Below are positions 1 through 10,074 of a DNA stretch of 64,000 bases, one piece after another. Source of the DNA: Mesorhizobium qingshengii. GTDB taxonomy: Bacteria > Pseudomonadota > Alphaproteobacteria > Rhizobiales > Rhizobiaceae. The position numbers and the translations under genes were made by a program. The DNA lies in assembly GCF_900103325.1 (NCBI RefSeq), contig NZ_FMXM01000003.1:372001-436000 (forward strand), read 5' to 3'. Numbering within the stretch: position 1 is the stretch's first letter; each line of letters begins with the position of its first letter. The notes under the pieces were generated by a model. It saw nothing but the letters and a program-made list of their open reading frames with translations, was not told where the DNA came from and did not search any database.

Positions 1-235
1 AGGCGAGCGCGACGATATCTTCCTTGGCGGCAAGTTCGGCAAACAACGCATCGGCCGGCGGACAGGAATTGCAGCCCTGGCTGGTGAACAGCTCGACGAC
101 GCCCAAGGGTCTGTCGGTCTGCGGCTTGCCGGCCTGAATCTGGTCGGACCCGCCGGCATGACCAGCGCCGGCAAACGCCGAGAAGGCCAGCGCAAGGGCT
201 GCCAGCCACAATGATTTTCGCGAGGCCATGGCCAT
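1..235 (-). CDS. DUF1223 family secreted thioredoxin-like protein (N-terminal part)
   Basis: The reading frame runs leftward out of the window, so only about 78 N-terminal residues are visible. They begin with a hydrophobic signal-peptide-like stretch (residues about 7-25, Ala/Leu rich, ending near GHA). The segment VVELFTSQGCNSCPPADALF follows. A pattern of this form with a C-x-x-C pair is what I know from DUF1223 proteins, a thioredoxin-fold family exported by alphaproteobacteria. The molecular function of the family is unknown to me. Two ATG codons lie two codons apart (235 and 229) and either could be used. The gene is divergent from the ceramidase-like gene. Confidence 0.75.
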   Translation of the reverse strand, partial: MAMASRKSLWLAALALAFSAFAGAGHAGGSDQIQAGKPQTDRPLGVVELFTSQGCNSCPPADALFAELAAKEDIVALA

Positions 236-410
236 TCCGATTCCCGCCGGTGGTGCCGGCTTTATTGTGATTGCTGAAATATGTGGCAGAACCGGAAGTC
301 AACAGGAAGTCACGTTGCGGTGAAATTTTTGCCATTGCAACCGACCGCAACGGCGCAATAGGACCAAGGCCTGCACTTCAGGGTGGAAACCGATTCGGGC
401 GGCAATCACG

Positions 411-1124
<714 letters not shown>

Positions 1125-1142
1125 AGCCCTATTCCCTTGCTG

Positions 1143-3833
<2,691 letters not shown>

Positions 3834-4034
3834 GTGCGATCCGTCCTTGTCTGTTCAGCCTGAAAGGGAACGGACGCCGATGGCATGCAATCACGCGCAA
3901 AGGTGCGGGTACGGCCATTTCCGCTGTCCGTTCCCAAGCAACCCGAGCCGTTCAAGGCGGCGCGTGCGCTGGTTCGGCGCTAATTCGCTTCCCGTGCCGA
4001 CCGCTGGCACGGATGCACCGCATATAGAGAATTT

Positions 4035-4051
4035 TCTGGAATAGTTCTAGA
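4035..4051. promoter_or_regulatory. Candidate iron-control (ICE/Irr-like) inverted repeat
   Basis: TCTGGAA-TAG-TTCTAGA is an inverted repeat with one mismatch and a 3-bp spacer. It resembles the ICE motif described for the haem-responsive regulator Irr of Rhizobiales (TTTAGAA-N3-TTCTAAA form, from memory). It lies between acnA, an Fe-S enzyme, and ccmA, which handles haem, so iron control would make sense. The match is partial and this is an inference. I see no other clear signal in the rest of the 3834-4118 intergenic stretch. Confidence 0.3.
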
Positions 4052-4118
4052 CAGTCCAAAGGCTATTTTGTGCGATGCGATAGCAGCCGCGACACATTGT
4101 TTTGGGGACGGGTGAGGG

Positions 4119-4721
4119 ATGCGGCTTATCGCCGAAAATCTGGGCGGCGAACGCGGCGGCGACACGGTGTTTTCCGACATCGGCTTTGCCCTGCAGGACG
4201 GTCAGGCGCTGGTCGTCACCGGGCCGAACGGATCAGGAAAATCGACCTTGCTGCGGGTCATCGCCGGGCTGCTTCCGGTGGCGGAAGGCAGCGTGCGGAT
4301 CGAAGGTGGTGGCGAGGCGTTTCCGTCGATCGCTTCGGCCTGTCATTATCTTGGCCACCACAACGCGATGAAGACGGCGCTCAGCGTGGCGGAAAACCTG
4401 CGCTTCTGGCGCGACTTCAACGGCACCGGCCATGTTGGCGTCGAAGCGGCGCTGGACATGGTCGGGCTGGGCAGCATCGGTCATCTGCCATTCGGCTATC
4501 TCTCGACCGGGCAGAGGCGGCGCGCGGCGATCGCGAAACTGCTGGTCAGCCATCGACCGCTGTGGCTGCTCGACGAGCCGACGGCGGGGCTGGACAAGGC
4601 TTCGGAAGGGCGCTTCGCCGCGCTGATGACGAGGCATTGCGGGGCTGGCGGGATGATTGTCGCGGCGACGCATCTGCCGCTCGGGTTGGATGGGGCGAAA
4701 GAATTGAGGATGGGAGGATGA
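4119..4721 (+). CDS. ccmA: Haem exporter ATP-binding protein CcmA
   Basis: A 200-residue ABC ATPase. The Walker A motif GPNGSGKS spans residues 35-42, the signature LSTGQ 128-132, and Walker B LWLLDEP 148-154, followed by TAGLD. With CcmB and CcmC it forms the complex that releases haem-loaded CcmE for cytochrome c maturation. The ATG at 4119 follows a purine-rich GGGTGAGGG. The ccmB start is 1 bp beyond the ccmA stop, so the genes are translationally linked. The short ATPase length and the position divergent from acnA fit the rhizobial ccm (cyc) operon. Confidence 0.93.
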   Translation: MRLIAENLGGERGGDTVFSDIGFALQDGQALVVTGPNGSGKSTLLRVIAGLLPVAEGSVRIEGGGEAFPSIASACHYLGHHNAMKTALSVAENLRFWRDFNGTGHVGVEAALDMVGLGSIGHLPFGYLSTGQRRRAAIAKLLVSHRPLWLLDEPTAGLDKASEGRFAALMTRHCGAGGMIVAATHLPLGLDGAKELRMGG

Positions 4722-4722
4722 G

Positions 4723-5388
4723 ATGCTAGCGCTCTTCCTCCGCGACATCCGCCTCAATATCCGTGCCGGCGGCGGCGCGTTGACCGGCGTGATCTTCTTC
4801 CTTGCCGTCATTGCCACCATCCCGTTCGGGGTTGGGCCGGACCTGAGGCTGCTCGCCCGTATCGGCCCGGCGATCCTGTGGATCGGCGCGCTGCTGTCTT
4901 GCCTGCTCGGGCTCGACCGGCTGTTCCAGGCCGACCGCGAGGACGGTTCGCTCGATCTGCTGGTGCTCGGCAACGACCGGCACATGCTGGCTTTGACCGT
5001 GCTGACGAAATGCCTGGCGCATTGGGCGGGCAGCGTGCTGCCGCTGGTCATTGCCGCTCCCTTGCTCGGCCTGTTCATGAACATGGAGCCACTCGCCATC
5101 GGCGCCACGGCGCTGACACTGCTGGTCGGCACGCCGGCGATCACCTTTATCGGCGCGGCCGGTGCGGCGGTAGCGGTGGCGCTGCCGCGTGGCGGGTTGC
5201 TGATCTCGGTGCTGGTGCTGCCGCTGACCATCCCGGTGCTGATCTTCGGCGTTTCGGCGAGCTACGGCGCGACGGCCAATCCCGATCCGTTTCTGCAGCC
5301 CTTCCTCATTCTTGCCGCGCTGACCCTGTTTCTTGCCGTACTGGGCCCGGTTTCGGCGGCGCTGGCGCTGCGCCACGGAACGGATTGA
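4723..5388 (+). CDS. ccmB: Haem exporter membrane protein CcmB
   Basis: A 221-residue hydrophobic protein with about six membrane segments. It starts MLALFLRDIRLNIRAGGG, typical of CcmB, and contains the segment DREDGSLDLLVLG conserved in the family. It is the membrane partner of CcmA. The gene normally follows ccmA and precedes ccmC; here the next recognisable gene is ccmD, 178 bp downstream. Confidence 0.93.
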   Translation: MLALFLRDIRLNIRAGGGALTGVIFFLAVIATIPFGVGPDLRLLARIGPAILWIGALLSCLLGLDRLFQADREDGSLDLLVLGNDRHMLALTVLTKCLAHWAGSVLPLVIAAPLLGLFMNMEPLAIGATALTLLVGTPAITFIGAAGAAVAVALPRGGLLISVLVLPLTIPVLIFGVSASYGATANPDPFLQPFLILAALTLFLAVLGPVSAALALRHGTD

Positions 5389-5566
5389 GTGACGTCGGTC
5401 AGGGTTTGCGTGACATCAAGGCCGCGGCGCGGCGACCGCCTATGTTAGGAGGCTGCGGCGCGACGGCCGATTGCGAAGCCGCCGGCACGCCGTTAAGGAA
5501 AAGCATGATCGAGCGAGGCGGAAGGATCCGGTTGGAGAGAAGGATGTCGTCGAGGGAGCGGCAGGC
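5389..5566 (+). other. Short ccmB-ccmD gap where ccmC would be expected
   Basis: A ccmC gene needs about 750 bp, but only 178 bp separate ccmB from ccmD and no CcmC-like tryptophan-rich membrane sequence is present. One frame ends in a TGA at 5568-5570 that overlaps the ccmD ATG as ATGA, the coupling expected of a ccmC stop. Read from an ATG at 5505, that frame gives only 21 residues (MIERGGRIRLERRMSSRERQ plus Ala). It may be the two ends of a deleted ccmC, but the sequence is too short to prove this. Confidence 0.5.
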
Positions 5567-5734
5567 ATGAGCGCGCATGCACTCTACGTCACCGCTGCCT
5601 ACGCGATCACCGCGCTTGCGCTGGCCGGGCTGATCGGCTGGATCCTCGTCGACCAGCGGGCCCGCAAGCGTGAACTCGCCGAACTGGAAGCGTCCGGCGT
5701 GCGGCGGCGCTCCGACAAGGCCATCAAGTCATGA
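5567..5734 (+). CDS. ccmD: Haem exporter protein CcmD
   Basis: A 55-residue protein with one membrane segment (residues about 5-25) followed by a charged tail (DQRARKRELAELEA), the classic CcmD layout. CcmD is a small inner-membrane factor that helps release holo-CcmE from the CcmABC complex. The ATG at 5567 overlaps an upstream TGA, and the ccmD stop overlaps the ccmG start (ATGA), so translation is coupled on both sides. Confidence 0.85.
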   Translation: MSAHALYVTAAYAITALALAGLIGWILVDQRARKRELAELEASGVRRRSDKAIKS

Positions 5735-6309
5735 GCATGGAAACCGAAACGCCCGCGCCGCCCCGTCGCCGCCTGTTCGTGCTTTTGCCGCTTCTGATTT
5801 TCCTCGGCCTGGCGGGGTTGTTCCTGTCGCAGCTTTTGTCGGGGCGCGATGTTTCGGAGGTGCCATCGGCGCTGATCGGCCAGCCGGCACCACGGACAAA
5901 CCTGCCGGCGCTCGAGGGCAGCAACCTGCCGGGCCTCGATTCGAAGCTGTTCGCCGGCAAGGTCACGCTGGTCAATGTGTTCGCGTCATGGTGCGCGCCG
6001 TGCCGGGAGGAACATCCGGTGCTGCTGGCGCTGGCGCAGGACAAGCGCTTCGTCATGGCGGCGCTGAACTACAAGGACCAGCCGGAGAACGCCCGCCGTT
6101 TCCTCGGCGATCTCGGCAACCCGTTCCAGGCGATCGGCGTCGACGAAGCCGGACGCACGGCGATCGACTGGGGTGTCTACGGCGTGCCGGAAACCTTCGT
6201 CATCGGCAAGGACGGCAAGATCGCCTACAAGCATGTCGGCCCGCTGACGCCCGAGACGGCGCAGACGCTGCTGTTGCCGCAGATCGACAAGGCGCTGGCG
6301 GCACATTGA
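5731..6309 (+). CDS. ccmG: Thiol:disulfide interchange protein CcmG/DsbE
   Basis: A 192-residue membrane-anchored thioredoxin. One membrane segment (about 15-34) is followed by a periplasmic thioredoxin fold with the redox motif WCAPC (C88, C91) and the GVYGVPETF cis-Pro region. It reduces apocytochrome c cysteines before haem attachment. It starts inside ccmD by an ATGA overlap and ends the operon; a palindromic repeat follows directly. Confidence 0.95.
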   Translation: MSMETETPAPPRRRLFVLLPLLIFLGLAGLFLSQLLSGRDVSEVPSALIGQPAPRTNLPALEGSNLPGLDSKLFAGKVTLVNVFASWCAPCREEHPVLLALAQDKRFVMAALNYKDQPENARRFLGDLGNPFQAIGVDEAGRTAIDWGVYGVPETFVIGKDGKIAYKHVGPLTPETAQTLLLPQIDKALAAH

Positions 6310-6310
6310 T

Positions 6311-6422
6311 ATTCAGCCGGCCTGCAAACGGCGGCTTCCTGCGCTTCCGGTGCTCACGTACCCAAAGTACGCTCCGCTCCGGTTCTCGGAAACCACCGTT
6401 TTCGTCTCGGCCTGACCTGAAT
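6311..6422. repeat. Dispersed palindromic repeat, copy 1 (about 112 bp)
   Basis: The element begins ATTCAGCCGGCCTGCAAA and ends CGGCCTGACCTGAAT. It has a central palindromic core around GGTGCTCACGTAC and AGTACGCTCCG. A second, longer copy lies at 61085-61229 with the same start, core and end. Its outer ends are inverted repeats of each other (clearest in the second copy). It sits just after ccmG. Confidence 0.85.
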
Positions 6423-6453
6423 CTCAACGCGCCTGTGTGGCGCGGACTTAAGG

Positions 6454-6621
6454 TCAGCCGTAGATCTGCTTGTGGACCTGGTAGAGCATTTCCGAGCGGT
6501 CGGCGCGCATGTCGGCCAGATCGCGGCTGGAAAAGCTGTCGATTTCGGCGACGAGGCGGTTGTAGTGCTTGCGCTTGGCAATGCTGTTGCGAGCGCGGTT
6601 CATGAGATCGTTGAAGATCAT
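6454..6621 (-). CDS. DUF1127 (YjiS-like) small basic protein
   Basis: A 55-residue Arg/Lys-rich protein with the DUF1127 pattern: a basic helix (NRARNSIAKRKHYNRLVAE) followed by LADMRADRSEML. Members of the family are small, often stress- or phosphate-responsive proteins thought to bind RNA or protein partners. The start at 6621 is chosen because AGAAGGA lies about 8 nt upstream; an in-frame ATG at 6726 would add 35 unconserved residues. In Brucella and Agrobacterium, small DUF1127 genes are activated by the LysR regulator VtlR/LsrB, and the palindromes upstream could be such control sites. Confidence 0.85.
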   Translation of the reverse strand: MIFNDLMNRARNSIAKRKHYNRLVAEIDSFSSRDLADMRADRSEMLYQVHKQIYG

Positions 6622-6721
6622 AGCAAGGTTCCTTCTGTGCCGCATTGCTGGCGGCCGGTTCTTCCTCCCTTGATCAGTACGAAGCATGACATAGGATTGG
6701 TGCGTTGCAAAAAGAAGATGT

Positions 6722-6738
6722 TGCAATGCACCATTGCA
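6722..6738. promoter_or_regulatory. Inverted repeat upstream of the DUF1127 gene
   Basis: TGCAATG-CAC-CATTGCA has 7-bp perfect arms about 100 bp upstream of the DUF1127 start. A further TTGCAA copy lies just to the left. The A/T-containing dyad has the look of a LysR-type operator; the regulator is not identified. Confidence 0.35.
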
Positions 6739-6750
6739 CCCAGCGCATAG

Positions 6751-6791
6751 CCGGTTAAGGGCCCTTAACCGGGGTTAAGCGGGCTTAACCC
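6751..6791. repeat. Two abutting perfect palindromes
   Basis: The first palindrome (6751-6772) is CCGGTTAAGGG joined to its complement with no spacer. The second (6772-6791) is GGGTTAAGC, two bases, GCTTAACCC. Both contain the half-site GGTTAAG. They lie between the divergent DUF1127 gene and the SMP-30 gene, so they could be operator sites or form a cruciform. The rest of the 6622-6935 gap shows nothing else I can name. Confidence 0.6.
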
Positions 6792-6935
6792 GAGTAAAGC
6801 GTCCCTGAGGCGGCATTGGTGCGCTCATCACGTCTGCAGGAGGTTGCGGACGATTTGATGATCGATCTTGCCTTATTGATCGCCGGCTGGCTTGATCGCT
6901 GACGGTGCCGCGTCGATTGACCTGGGAGGGAAGCC

Positions 6936-7853
6936 ATGGCCGCCGAAGACTACGAAATTCTCGATCCGCGCTTCGCGCGCCTGATCGGCACGAATGCCCG
7001 TGTGAACAAGCTCTTCACCGGCTGCCAATGGGCGGAAGGGCCAGCCTGGTTCGCCGCCGGCCGCTATGTGGTCTGGTCGGATATCCCGAACAACCGCATG
7101 CTGCGCTTCGACGAGACCGATGGTCATGTCAGCGTGTTCCGTCAGCCATCCGGCAATTCCAATGGCAACACCGTCGACCGGCAGGGCCGGCTGGTCACCT
7201 GCGAGCATTCGGGCCGTCGCGTCAGCCGCACCGAGCATGACGGCTCGATCACCGCCATTGCCGCGAAATGGCGTGGCAAGCGGCTGAATTCGCCCAACGA
7301 CGCGGTGGTCAAGTCGGATGGATCGATCTGGTTCACCGATCCGAGCTACGGCATCGACAATGATTACGAGGGCGACAAGGCGGAGAGCGAGATCGGTGCC
7401 TGCCATGTCTACCGGGTCGATCCCGGCACGGGTGAGGTCGAAGCCGTGATCACCGACATGGTCAGGCCCAACGGCCTCGCCTTCTCGCTCGACGAGAGCA
7501 AGCTCTATGTCGCCGATACCGGCCGCACGCATGGCGCGCATGATCCTGCTCATATCCGCGTGTTCAATGTCGGCAAGGGCGGCAAGAAGGTTTCCGGCGG
7601 AAAAGTCTTCGCCGACTGCACGGCCGGCCTGTTCGATGGCTTCAGGCTCGATGAGGGCGGCCGCATCTGGACCAGTGCGGGCGACGGCATCCACTGCTAC
7701 GATCCGGACGGGACGCTGATCGGCAAGGTCAAGGTACCGGAGGTCACCGCCAATTGCGTGTTCGGCGGCAACAAGCTGAACTGTCTCTACATCGCCGGCA
7801 CCACTTCGCTCTACATGGTCCGGCTCATGGTCAACGGCGCCAAAACGTACTGA
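6936..7853 (+). CDS. SMP-30/gluconolactonase-like hydrolase
   Basis: A 305-residue beta-propeller protein of the SMP-30/gluconolactonase/LRE family, which hydrolyses sugar lactones using a divalent metal. Expected metal-site segments are visible: the Glu in CQWAEGPAWF, the Asn in SPNDAVVKSDGS, and the Asp region of LFDGFRLDEGG. The sugar substrate cannot be told. The ATG at 6936 follows GGGAGGGAA. A tautomerase gene follows 33 bp later, possibly in one operon. Confidence 0.85.
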   Translation: MAAEDYEILDPRFARLIGTNARVNKLFTGCQWAEGPAWFAAGRYVVWSDIPNNRMLRFDETDGHVSVFRQPSGNSNGNTVDRQGRLVTCEHSGRRVSRTEHDGSITAIAAKWRGKRLNSPNDAVVKSDGSIWFTDPSYGIDNDYEGDKAESEIGACHVYRVDPGTGEVEAVITDMVRPNGLAFSLDESKLYVADTGRTHGAHDPAHIRVFNVGKGGKKVSGGKVFADCTAGLFDGFRLDEGGRIWTSAGDGIHCYDPDGTLIGKVKVPEVTANCVFGGNKLNCLYIAGTTSLYMVRLMVNGAKTY

Positions 7854-7886
7854 GCTGCCGTCAACAAGATCGAAGGGGAGAAAATC

Positions 7887-8096
7887 ATGCCATTCGTCAA
7901 CATCCGCCTTGTCAAGGAAGTGATCGCGGCCGACCCCGCCGGCAAGAAGGCGGACATCGCCAAAAAGGTCACGGCGGCCATCATGGAGGCCACCGGACTG
8001 GGGAACGACGATGTGTGGGTGGTCTTCGAGGAGGTCAACGCCCGCGACTGGTATGTCGGCAAGACCGATGTCGAGACGCTGCGGAGCAAGAAGTAG
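7887..8096 (+). CDS. 4-oxalocrotonate tautomerase family protein
   Basis: A 69-residue protein of typical tautomerase length. Removal of the initiator Met would expose Pro2 (MPFVNIRLVKE), the catalytic base of the family. GLGNDDVWVVFEEVNARDWY corresponds to the conserved C-terminal half. It probably works on small keto-enol substrates; the specific reaction is unknown. A GAAGGGGAG ribosome site precedes the ATG. The gene follows the SMP-30 gene. Confidence 0.85.
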   Translation: MPFVNIRLVKEVIAADPAGKKADIAKKVTAAIMEATGLGNDDVWVVFEEVNARDWYVGKTDVETLRSKK

Positions 8097-8208
8097 CCTC
8101 CAGCAACGTCACCGCTGCGGCGCAGAAGATGACAGGGGGGCGTGAAGGAACGCCAGCGCTCCGCTTCGCGTTCGCTCCGCCCCGGGAACGACGGCACGGT
8201 GGCGTCGC

Positions 8209-8742
8209 TCAACGCGTCCGGATGAAATCCGCGAAGGCTGAAAGCGCATTGCGCATCGCCAGCACATTTGCCGGTTCTGCCAAGATGCTCTCCACCTCCA
8301 GCGGCTTCTTGCCCAGGAGCGCAATCTCGAGCGATCCGCCGTCATAAAGCGCAAACGACATGGTGCGCATGATCTCGGCCAATGCAGCGCGGGCAAACAG
8401 CGAACGCGGCGAGGCGTGCACCAGCATGGCCGGCTTGTCGACGGCGGCGTCGCGCGACACCAGCCAGTCGAGCCCGTTCTTCAGCCCGCCCGGAACGCCA
8501 TGGGCATATTCCGGACAGGAGACGATGACGCCGTCGGCATGGGTGACAGCGTCGATCAGCGCGGAGGCTTCTTGCGGCGTCCGCTCGCCTTCCTCATCGG
8601 GATTGAAGATCGGCAGACGGCCAAGCCCGTCATAGATGGTGACGCGACAGCCGGGTGGTGCATTCCGCGCAAGTGCCGCGACCAGGGCCGAATTGGTGGA
8701 GGCCGCCCGCAGGCTGCCGGAGATGGCAAGGAGGTTCAGCAA
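8209..8742 (-). CDS. NADPH-dependent FMN reductase family protein
   Basis: A flavodoxin-like protein. It starts near LLNLLAISGSLRAASTNSAL, the phosphate-binding loop of the NADPH:FMN/quinone reductase family, and contains SCPEYAHGVPGGLKNGLDWL, a family hallmark. It probably reduces flavin, azo dyes, quinones or chromate. No ATG is in a sensible place; a TTG at 8742 gives 177 residues and starts just before the first beta strand, but it lacks a good ribosome site. A GTG further upstream, overlapping the preceding gene, is an alternative. It probably forms an operon with the oxidase-like gene upstream. Confidence 0.75.
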   Translation of the reverse strand: MLNLLAISGSLRAASTNSALVAALARNAPPGCRVTIYDGLGRLPIFNPDEEGERTPQEASALIDAVTHADGVIVSCPEYAHGVPGGLKNGLDWLVSRDAAVDKPAMLVHASPRSLFARAALAEIMRTMSFALYDGGSLEIALLGKKPLEVESILAEPANVLAMRNALSAFADFIRTR

Positions 8743-8774
8743 GGGTAAACTCGGACGAATCGTGTCCGCGAAGA

Positions 8775-9395
8775 TTACCACATCGTCTGCCTGTAGCTTT
8801 CGTCCAGCCAGCGGTCGGTCGCCTCGACCGAATCGGCCAGCACCAGCTGGTCGCGCAGGATCTGGCCGAGTGTCGGCAGCGTCGAGCGGTCGTACCAGGT
8901 CTCCGGCTTCCACAGGTCGGAGCGCATGAAGGCCTTGGCGCAATGCATGTAGGCGGCCTTGACGGTGACCACGACGACACTTTGCGGTTCCTTGCCGTCG
9001 ACGGCTAGGCGCTCGCGCAAACCCGCATCGATGGTGATGCGAGCGTCGCCGTTGACGCGCAGCGTCTCGTTCATGCCGGGGATGAGGAAGAGCAGCCCGA
9101 CCGACGGGTTGAGGAGGATGTTCTCCAGCGTGTCGAGCCGGTTGTTGCCGGGCCGGTCGGGGATGGCGATGGTCTGGTCGTCGAGCACGGCGGCGAAGCC
9201 CGGCCTGTCACCCTTCGGCGTCACGTCGGCGTTGCCGGCGCCGTCGGACGAGCCGATCAGCACGAACGGGCTCTTGCCGATGAAGGAACGGCAATGGCCG
9301 TCGAGCGCCTTCAATTCCTTGCGGATCGAGCCGTCGGTCGGGCGTGGCGTCTTGTAGATCGTCCTCAGCTCGTCGCGCGTGGTGACGAATTCCAT
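8775..9395 (-). CDS. Pyridoxamine 5'-phosphate oxidase-like FMN-binding protein
   Basis: A 206-residue split-barrel flavoprotein. Characteristic segments are GNADVTPKGDRPGFAAVLDD, which builds the flavin site, and PDRPGNNRLDTLENIL, typical of the PNPOx-like subfamily often annotated MSMEG_1061. The biological substrate is unknown. It is encoded just upstream of a flavin reductase-like gene on the same strand, so the two may work as a pair. Confidence 0.8.
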   Translation of the reverse strand: MEFVTTRDELRTIYKTPRPTDGSIRKELKALDGHCRSFIGKSPFVLIGSSDGAGNADVTPKGDRPGFAAVLDDQTIAIPDRPGNNRLDTLENILLNPSVGLLFLIPGMNETLRVNGDARITIDAGLRERLAVDGKEPQSVVVVTVKAAYMHCAKAFMRSDLWKPETWYDRSTLPTLGQILRDQLVLADSVEATDRWLDESYRQTMW

Positions 9396-9405
9396 GGCCC
9401 TCTCC

Positions 9406-10071
9406 CTATTTACCGGCCTTCTCTTCCTTTGCTGCCTTTTCCTCGAGCGAATGGCGCAGGATCAGCGGCATCTGGCTGAAAGTGAAGACGAGAGTGATGG
9501 GAATCGTGCCCCAGACCTTGAAATAAAGCCAGGTTTCCTCCGAAAAGTTCCGCCACATCACTTCGTTCAGCGCAGCCAGGAAAAGAAAGAACAGTCCCCA
9601 GCGGAAGGTGAGCTTGCGCCAACCTTCAGCGTCGAGGCTGAAGGCCGAATCAAAGACATAACCGAGCAGCGATCTGCCGAATGCCAGTCCGCCGAGCAGC
9701 GTCAGGCCGAACAGGGAATTGATGATCGTCGGCTTCATGTAGGCAAAGGTCTTGTCCTGCAGCCACAGCGCCAAGGCACCAAACCCGAAAACGATGATGC
9801 CCGATACCAGCGGCATGATAGGCAAGCTGCGCATCACCAGCCACGAAACAGCAAGCGACAGCGCCGTGGCCACCATGAAAAAGGCGGTAGCGATCAGCAG
9901 CGGTTCGCCCAGATGCGTTAGGATGGGAAATTTCTGGGCAAGCCACTCACCGCGAATGGTCGTGAAAAAGAAAACCAGGCCCGGTCCGAGTTCGAGAGCG
10001 AATTTCAGGGCGGGATTCAGCGTCTTGCGACGAGGATCGGAAAGGTCGCGCTCGAGAATAGGTGGGTTCAT
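9406..10071 (-). CDS. yciB: Inner-membrane septation protein YciB/IspZ
   Basis: A 221-residue membrane protein with about six transmembrane segments. It contains [15 protein letters not shown] near the N-terminus and [20 protein letters not shown] in the second half, both typical of the YciB (IspZ/septation protein A) family. The family is linked to cell-envelope integrity and division. The start lies only a few bases after the ftsY stop, so the genes are probably cotranscribed, an order shared by many Rhizobiales. The C-terminal tail is Lys/Glu rich. Confidence 0.93.
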   Translation of the reverse strand: MNPPILERDLSDPRRKTLNPALKFALELGPGLVFFFTTIRGEWLAQKFPILTHLGEPLLIATAFFMVATALSLAVSWLVMRSLPIMPLVSGIIVFGFGALALWLQDKTFAYMKPTIINSLFGLTLLGGLAFGRSLLGYVFDSAFSLDAEGWRKLTFRWGLFFLFLAALNEVMWRNFSEETWLYFKVWGTIPITLVFTFSQMPLILRHSLEEKAAKEEKAGK

Positions 10072-10074
10072 GGG

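Noticed and set aside
5505..5570. BamHI-like GGATCC in the ccmB-ccmD gap as a sign of an engineered deletion
   Set aside because: A single six-base site occurs often by chance in high-GC DNA, and nothing else looks artificial.
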